Assembly: GCF_000516985.1 (NCBI RefSeq)
Contig: NW_006917100.1
Location: forward strand, 2,469,490-2,533,489
DNA from: Pestalotiopsis fici W106-1
Lineage: Eukaryota > Ascomycota > Sordariomycetes > Amphisphaeriales > Sporocadaceae
Direction: 5' to 3'
Length of the DNA stretch: 64,000 bases
The number at the start of each line of letters is the position of its first letter. The first letter of the stretch is position 1. Below, piece after piece: positions 58,422 to 64,000 of the stretch. A program made the position numbers and the translations under genes. The notes under the pieces were generated by a model. The model did no database searches. It was not told the origin of the DNA and saw only the letters and a list, made by a program, of their open reading frames with translations.

Positions 58422-59471
58422 TTCGAAGCGACATGGGTGCCCAAAAAAAAAAAAAAAAAAGGAAGAAAACAAACAGAGAAAGTAAGTCATCAGGTGAGGG
58501 CAATATTACGCACACTGTCTGCTCAAACAGAATGCTCAACATCAGCCCATAACAGATGCAGCTCATTCAGCTAGTTCTAGCCCAGTTCTTCGACATCGGG
58601 GAAGCGATACCAGACTGCCCTGTGTGCTGTAGGAGGCGATCAGCTGCTTTCGTGTGGTCATGGCTTGCCATTTTAAAGATTTCAAATGATCTAAGTCGAC
58701 TTGAAGCATTTCGAGTCAACAGATCTGAGGCGAATGGGACGAGAGCCTTCGTCACTCGCAGGTACAGTAGAATGGTCTGACAACGCGGTTCTCCACACGA
58801 GGGCGTATTACCTCGCTGAGCTGGTTCAGGACTGGCTTTGATTTCAAGAGACACAATATGGAGGCCACATCTCCCCTCCACCAAACGGGGTATATGGAGT
58901 CTCGTTACAAGATGAATGAGGCAATGCCAGTCAGCCAGATAGCGGCCCAGTGGAGGTACATGTGCTCCCTTTCAATGTACGAGAAGCCCGAGCTCGGGGC
59001 GGCGATGCCAGCAAAGGTGTCCAGGCTCAAGATTCTATGACAATATCATACAGTCCAGCTTTCGGGCTTTACTCTGGATAAATTGGAAAGGGGGATAAAT
59101 CTGGTAATGGTTGTGCACGGAAGCAAAGGGATATTGGACACTAAAGGTTCATGCAAATGTTTCTTCCCTGCTCCATTCTACTCGAATACTATAGCAAGGA
59201 GGATATATATTTTATCACGCAAGCTTTGAGGCTTTCCCAACCTTTTGATGCCAAACAAATACCTATGCAGCCAGATGTATGTTTTCAATGCTTCCGAATA
59301 TGCAGGCCGACCAGAAGAAGAAAAGAAGAAGAAAAGAAGAAGAAAAAGGAAGCAAAGACTCCCATGACCTTGGATGCCATTGTCGCCCATGACAACATTT
59401 GCTGCAGATTGAAAACCTCATCGGTCGGGCAGAACAACTATCAAAAACTCGTGGCACATTCGACACCATGA
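58422..59471. other. Convergent region between NNF1 and the PH-domain gene
   Basis: About 1.05 kb between facing 3' ends, with an A run at 58442-58460 and an AAG-rich tract at about 59323-59350. A 130-base minus-strand segment at 58905-59034 has coding-like wording and is reported as a finding. Confidence 0.45.
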
Positions 59472-60875
59472 TTAAATCCTCCTATTCTCGCTACTCCATA
59501 CTTGCCACGGCCCCATGACCTCATGCTCGAAATAGCCCGGAGGCAAGACCCGAATCATCCTGCCCGTCGTCCAGTCCACGAACCATTTTTTCCCCTTGGC
59601 GATTACATAGTTGGACTTGCGTGGACTCCGGAACAAAAGGACGGCGTAGCAGAGCTTTGCATAGACCATGTCGTGTGCGCTCGTCCACTCATGTCTCGGA
59701 CGCCACTTGCCCGTCTCCGGATGGATAGATTCGTTGGGGTAGGAGGTTGTCGACAGACGCCCGTGGTGGAACGGTTCGGGCAACTGCCCCGGACGGTCAT
59801 CGGTAGATGGCTGAGCATTTTGTGCTGCTGCCAGACGCGTATGAAGAGGGGCTCCTATAGGTCCTACTGCGCCCATGGTCGTCGATGATTCTCTGATGGG
59901 TGACAAGGGTGCAGCCTCTGGGGAAGCCATGGCGGTGGCATGTGTCTGCCGGTCGGGATTGCTGTTGCTCGGTCCCACCTCGCTGGTCTGCCGTACGGGT
60001 ATCCTTGGGGTGACGGCCGAATGGTGGATGACGGGTGCTGGCCTGGACGCGTCCGAGGCTCTGCTGTTCTGCCGCGTGAGATGTGCACCGGCCCGGAAGT
60101 ATTGCAGACGGGCCCGGCGCGGTATGCTTTGGTCCCGGGGGAAGTCCCGCTCGTCGATGGTTGGTGAGATATTGATGGCTGCAAACATGGCATCCAGCCA
60201 TCGAACAAAGGTCTCGAGTTCTATGCATGAGAGCAAGAACTGGTCTGTTTCTGCTCGAACCCGGATGACATATCTCCGCCTAAACGCGCAAGACATGTCA
60301 GAATCCACGAAGAAGGGAGAAAAGGATTGGACTGGACTGGACTGGACATACTTTTCATAGTCTGCGGCTATACCAACGTCGGCATGTAATAGTGTATAGG
60401 TCTTCTCGAGCGTGCCCTTTTGAACCCACGGTGGATTGTCTGCAAAGACTTGGGCGCCATGCCTTTTGGACCTACCCAGGCCCCAGTCCTTTTTGATAGA
60501 ATGTATGCTCAGTTTGGTTCCCTCCAGCTTGACAAACATGGCGCGCCAATTCCGGGCTGGTGCACGCTTGATCGTGTCTATAATTTCCATCTTCATGTTG
60601 AAAACCCCCTCGATCTGCACGTCGCACGTGTACTGCGGGAGGGGTTCGGCCTCGGCCATGACCACAGGCTCGCCCTTTTTGTCATATCCGAAGCGTGGCA
60701 GTGTGTACGCTGGAGGGGAAGATGGCCGGTGTTGGTGGTGGTGGTGCGCAGGCGCCGTCATCACCTCGTGGTAAAAGAAGTCCTCCTCCATCGACACGCG
60801 GCGCCGCAGAGGCGATGCCGCCGACAGCCGCGGAGTCGAGACATCATGACCCTCCAACGCGGCTGCAGGAGCCAT
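59472..60875 (-). CDS. PH-domain protein (fungal family resembling yeast YHR131C/YNL144C)
   Basis: Two exons, 60352-60875 and 59472-60279, give 443 aa. A pleckstrin-homology domain occupies about 85-215: it opens IEGVFNMKMEIID, includes RNWRAMFVKLEGTKL, and closes with the tryptophan helix ETFVRWLDAMFAAIN. It should bind phosphoinositides or protein partners at membranes. The rest is disordered, then a compact C-terminal segment ending in SSENRRI with WRPRHEW and KSNYVIAKGKKWF. The intron (60280-60351, 72 bp, GTATGT..TTTAG) lies inside the PH domain, has length divisible by three and no stop, so the unspliced frame reads through; splicing restores YEKRRYVIRV, the natural PH strand. The frame is open far upstream, but the start at MAPAAALEGHD is chosen because the upstream part translates simple repeats. 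Confidence 0.85.
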   Translation of the reverse strand: MAPAAALEGHDVSTPRLSAASPLRRRVSMEEDFFYHEVMTAPAHHHHQHRPSSPPAYTLPRFGYDKKGEPVVMAEAEPLPQYTCDVQIEGVFNMKMEIIDTIKRAPARNWRAMFVKLEGTKLSIHSIKKDWGLGRSKRHGAQVFADNPPWVQKGTLEKTYTLLHADVGIAADYEKYVQSSPVQSFSPFFVDSDMSCAFRRRYVIRVRAETDQFLLSCIELETFVRWLDAMFAAINISPTIDERDFPRDQSIPRRARLQYFRAGAHLTRQNSRASDASRPAPVIHHSAVTPRIPVRQTSEVGPSNSNPDRQTHATAMASPEAAPLSPIRESSTTMGAVGPIGAPLHTRLAAAQNAQPSTDDRPGQLPEPFHHGRLSTTSYPNESIHPETGKWRPRHEWTSAHDMVYAKLCYAVLLFRSPRKSNYVIAKGKKWFVDWTTGRMIRVLPPGYFEHEVMGPWQVWSSENRRI

Positions 60876-61078
60876 AGAGACACGGAGTCCGAGTCTCAGC
60901 AAAGGTGGCAGAGTCTTGGCCGTCTGTCTAATAAACCCTCTGCCCAGGGTCGAGTACCGCTGAGAACTGCCACCACACACACCTCCTAGTGTCTGGCCAA
61001 GACAAGATAGGTCGGCAGGCAAGGTCGTGCCACAGAGATTACAAGAGAGAAGGACACACTGAGGAAGGGAGAGAGAAA

Positions 61079-61083
<5 letters not shown>

Positions 61084-61112
<29 letters not shown>
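61084..61112. repeat. (TA)n microsatellite
   Basis: About fourteen TA units, followed by a short GT tract, roughly 210 bp upstream of the PH-gene start. Confidence 0.92.
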
Positions 61113-61115
<3 letters not shown>

Positions 61116-61532
61116 CGTGTGTGTGAGTAGTGGTGTTTGTAGTAGTGAGAGACAGAGTGAGAAAGAGCAGAACTCTGACTGCATCAAGCCCGACCAATCC
61201 TCATGGTGCAACTGGATCACCAAATGAGTGTGTATAGTGATTACTATGGGTAAGGGAAACTGGAGGTCGTAGACCTTGGGGGTGGGAGACCAGATCGGAG
61301 GGGAAGGATGAAGATGCAAAAGGGGTGACACTGATCGGACGCCGCGAGAAAACCAAGAGATCGAGGCGCGGACAGATGAAGGAGAGCCACGAGAATAATG
61401 GATGGAAAGAGAGTAGAGTGGAAGCCAGTCTGACAACGGGAAGCCGGGGGGAGGAGGAGACGCGGCTAACCTTTCCAAGGCTGTCTGTCTGTTGCTGCTG
61501 TTGCTACTGGTGCTTCTCAGTACCGACGGTCC

Positions 61533-61571
61533 CCATCCATCCATCCATCCATCCATCATCCATCCATCCAT
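61533..61571. repeat. (CCAT)n microsatellite
   Basis: CCAT tetranucleotide tract with one interruption. On the minus strand it translates to a repetitive M/D/G/W frame that is not a protein. Confidence 0.92.
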
Positions 61572-61908
61572 TCTCCATGTAACCTACATTCGTAGGTGTA
61601 AGGTTGGTAGCCATGTATGTACATAGCATGTACGTATAAACAAGGGGCAAGGGCGGCGGCGGCGGCGCAAATGCGTCGCGGGTTTAAGATATTTGCCGAA
61701 AGAAAAATTATGCAATGGAAGCCGCATCGATCGTATTGGAAGCCCGAACCTTCGATGATTGTTCTAGGGCAGACAAGGTCCTGCGAACGGACGACCCCCT
61801 TCAACCCTCTCACCCCCCATCCCCATAAGCAGGACAACGACCTTGCCGATGATGGATGACCTGCTAAAGATCGACAACCCCGGACGGAGCCCATCAACAG
61901 CTCCAAAT

Positions 61909-61932
61909 CCCCCCCCCCCCCCCCCCCCCCCC
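61909..61932. repeat. C24 homopolymer
   Basis: Twenty-four consecutive C, followed by two further C clusters. Poly-G on the minus strand, a candidate for G-quadruplex or i-motif structure, and a likely site of length error in assembly. Confidence 0.93.
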
Positions 61933-62524
61933 TCCCTCCCCCAATCCTGGAAAGATCCAAGCCAGCCGAAGCGTCGCAGTCGAGGGGTGACAGCTGATGC
62001 AAATCCATGTACCTCATACGAAAACAATACAATCCACTCACGACATCGCCCGCCCATTGTACATTGCAGTACCTAGGTCCTGTCTACTGCATTACCTGCT
62101 CTCTGCAAGCCTGGCTACACCTTGAACCATCGCCGGCCCCCCTCCCCAAAGTAAAAAGCGGATTCTTTGTTCATGCCGGGCATCTGGTTATGGGGGCGGG
62201 CGATGAATGGATTGAATGGAAGGATTAATTGAATGGACGACTGTTCGTGAGCAACGGACATGTTTGCCGAGACCTACATCAATGACCGCCCCCGAATCCC
62301 ACTATTCCCGGCCAGGTAGGTGGTAGCGTAGTCAAATCAATATGCAATGCAGCGCCGCAGAGGACGTCCGCTGAACCAACTACTTGCAGCCGGCTACGCA
62401 TCCGGCGAGAGGGGAAATATATTGGATACCTCTAGGCATGGTAGTGTACGGGTTGTGGGTAGTAGGTAAAATACTGCTGCTACTGCGCGCAGTAATTTTC
62501 AGCAGGTAATAGGTCGTGAGTGGG

Positions 62525-62526
<2 letters not shown>

Positions 62527-62558
<32 letters not shown>
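62527..62558. repeat. (TAG)n microsatellite
   Basis: About ten TAG trinucleotide units in the region upstream of the PH gene. Confidence 0.92.
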
Positions 62559-63814
62559 GTATGTACATGCTTGTATAGATTTTTACATTTTCGAATATGA
62601 CATTGACAAACTGCTTGGGACGGATAATAGAATGCTGTATGTCAAGTAACAAGGCAGCCAATGTACCTGGCAATGATGTATGTTGGAAGTCGATCATAGC
62701 CCAGGGAGGGGGGTTTGTTCTCCCTCCTTCTGTTTGAGCCTTGTATTTTGGCCCGCCCAATCGCACTCTTATTGGATTAATGGATAAATGAACTCTCATT
62801 TCGTAATGGAAATTCACTGCGGAAGGTTACATTATAAGCGAGACCGTGTACCTCCTCAAGGTACTCAAGATTCTTTCTCGCCTTGCTTTCGAGTAATGAT
62901 TGGCAACCTGCGATAGGGCCTTTGATTTTCCACGTTTATTACACATCAAGGTGCGACTGACCAGAAACCTCACCCTATAAGCTACTCCACTCCAGCGTAC
63001 TGCAAGGTGATAGATGTTCCAACCTCTTGTACTCATTATAGCGATCGGGGTGGACACCTACGTTCTCCTAGTAGTACATCAGCCACAGAAGGGAGACATG
63101 AACATTACTGGAGCAGATGCTAGCTGTCCAACGAGGCCGTAGGTTGTATAGCAAACAATGGCCATGATGACTAGATCACGTCTCGAGTGGCCTATGGTAT
63201 ACGCACGCCTCGATGAACTTCATCGATCAATGTGCCAAAGCTTAGCTTGGGAGATTGTCGTCAAATTCGTTGATTGCATTACACTGATACAAGCCGGATC
63301 TTGAAAGACTTTTCCAGTATTGTACATTATCGATCGTCCAGTTCTTTTGACCACGTTTCACCATAACGCTCCAACCATGCAAGAAAAAAAAAAAAGAGAG
63401 AAAAAGAAATGATCCCTAGGTATCGACTTTTCCCAGCCGCCGAGCAATGTACAAATCCCCCATCATGCTAGCTTCTAGCAAGAAAATGACCCTCGCAATG
63501 CATATTTGCACAAAGTGTGATGATCATGGACACTGTCTGCCACACTGACCTGGATGGGAAAACAGAAAACTTGCAAAATGAGAAAGAAGGGGAAGGGAGG
63601 TGGAAAGAAGACGCCTAAAGGCCAGAAACGAGGCACCCAAGAGAATGTAGAAAAAAGACTACCACGAGGTGAGAAGGAACGGACGGAAGTGAAGAGCGTC
63701 AGAGCCAAAGCGCAAAGAGTCTGACAACTCAAGTATCAAGGTAGCATTCCAGCGCTGAAGCAATCAGGGTTTCTACGCCCATGGGACGAGAAGAAGAAGA
63801 ACAACAACAACAGC

Positions 63815-63857
63815 AGCGACTGTGACTGCGACTGCGACTGCGACTGCGACTGCGACT
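63815..63857. repeat. (TGCGAC)n hexanucleotide repeat
   Basis: About six copies of TGCGAC, the first slightly diverged, 70 bp downstream of the RGG-gene stop codon. Confidence 0.9.
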
Positions 63858-63927
63858 TCTGCTTCACGATGACCTGCTCTTATGTTTCTGTCGGGCTCGT
63901 AACGGAACCGTCGCGCGTCGAATTCAT

Positions 63928-64000
63928 TTAGGCTGAAGCCTGTGCACCGCCGCGGCCGCGGACGCCACCTCGTCCGCGGTTCTGTCCAAAGTTGCCTCTG
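63928..64000 (-). CDS. C-terminal end of an RGG-box protein (partial)
   Basis: Only the last 23 or so codons are in the window, on the minus strand, ending at the TAA of 63928-63930. They read RGNFGQNRGRGG, then VRGRGG and AQASA. The RGG repeats indicate an RNA-binding, arginine-methylated tail, as found in several mRNA-binding and snRNP/snoRNP proteins. Which one cannot be told from this fragment. The gene runs off the right edge of the window. Confidence 0.7.
   Translation of the reverse strand, partial: RGNFGQNRGRGGVRGRGGAQASA

Larger units (their letters stand above)
60876..63927. promoter_or_regulatory. 3 kb region upstream of the PH-domain gene and 3' flank of the RGG gene
   Basis: No supported gene. 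Dense in simple sequence: TA repeat at 61084-61112, CCAT repeat at 61533-61571, C24 at 61909-61932, TAG repeat at 62527-62558, TGCGAC hexamer repeat at about 63815-63857. On the minus strand the first 700 bp is a CT/CA-rich leader of the PH gene. Confidence 0.5.

Noticed and set aside
60876..61571. Upstream 232-codon extension of the PH-domain frame
   Set aside because: It translates a CCAT repeat, a TA repeat and CT-rich leader; the Met at 60875 gives a family-like start.

Overview
The window is nuclear DNA of a filamentous ascomycete (Pezizomycotina), most likely a Sordariomycete and perhaps Hypocreales. The rank below class is a guess from general look and from intergenic DNA sprinkled with TACCTA/TAGGTA motifs. 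Support comes from short introns (about 50-120 bp) with GTRNGY donors and YAG acceptors, a Zn2Cys6 regulator, a fungal MIF-domain protein, and fungal forms of Itc1, Sgf73, Nnf1, Gtr2 and Pho85. No operons, IS elements, CRISPR arrays, rRNA or tRNA genes were found. Exon structures were assembled by hand from splice signals and reading-frame continuity; every spliced model closes in frame.

Layout: Xaa-Pro aminopeptidase (+, 53-2039); LCAT-like alpha/beta hydrolase (-, 2381-5071); ISW2-complex subunit ITC1 (-, 8333-11708); ALG8 glucosyltransferase (-, 13948-15696); L-type lectin cargo receptor with a KKXX tail (+, 17261-18666); four-TM membrane protein (+, 20074-20870); MIF-domain protein (+, 23145-24522); Rag GTPase GTR2 (+, 26890-28183) converging on the CDK PHO85 (-, 28931-30003); septin-like GTPase with a C-terminal membrane anchor (+, 31416-33563); poly(A) polymerase PAP1 (+, 34694-36914); Zn2Cys6 transcription factor (-, 38287-40564); a 7.2 kb gene-poor stretch (40565-47776); SAGA subunit SGF73 (+, 47777-49354) followed by an in-frame AT-hook tail beyond a TAG; PMP47-like carrier (+, 51238-52741); NOSIP-type RING protein (-, 53510-54589); tafazzin TAZ1 (+, 55441-56843); kinetochore NNF1 (+, 57626-58421); PH-domain protein (-, 59472-60875); and the 3' end of an RGG-box protein (-, 63928-64000).

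Most genes are conserved housekeeping functions and do not form one pathway. Small thematic groupings exist: ALG8 and the lectin both serve early secretory glycoprotein handling, and GTR2 and PHO85 are both nutrient-signalling components lying tail to tail. There is no secondary-metabolite cluster. The less ordinary observations concern gene architecture: an ITC1 first exon whose only coding content is the start codon, a 19-nt TAZ1 exon carrying the catalytic histidine, a frame-neutral intron inside a PH domain, a stop codon splitting SGF73 from a coding-like AT-hook tail, and a 15-bp perfect inverted repeat between genes.
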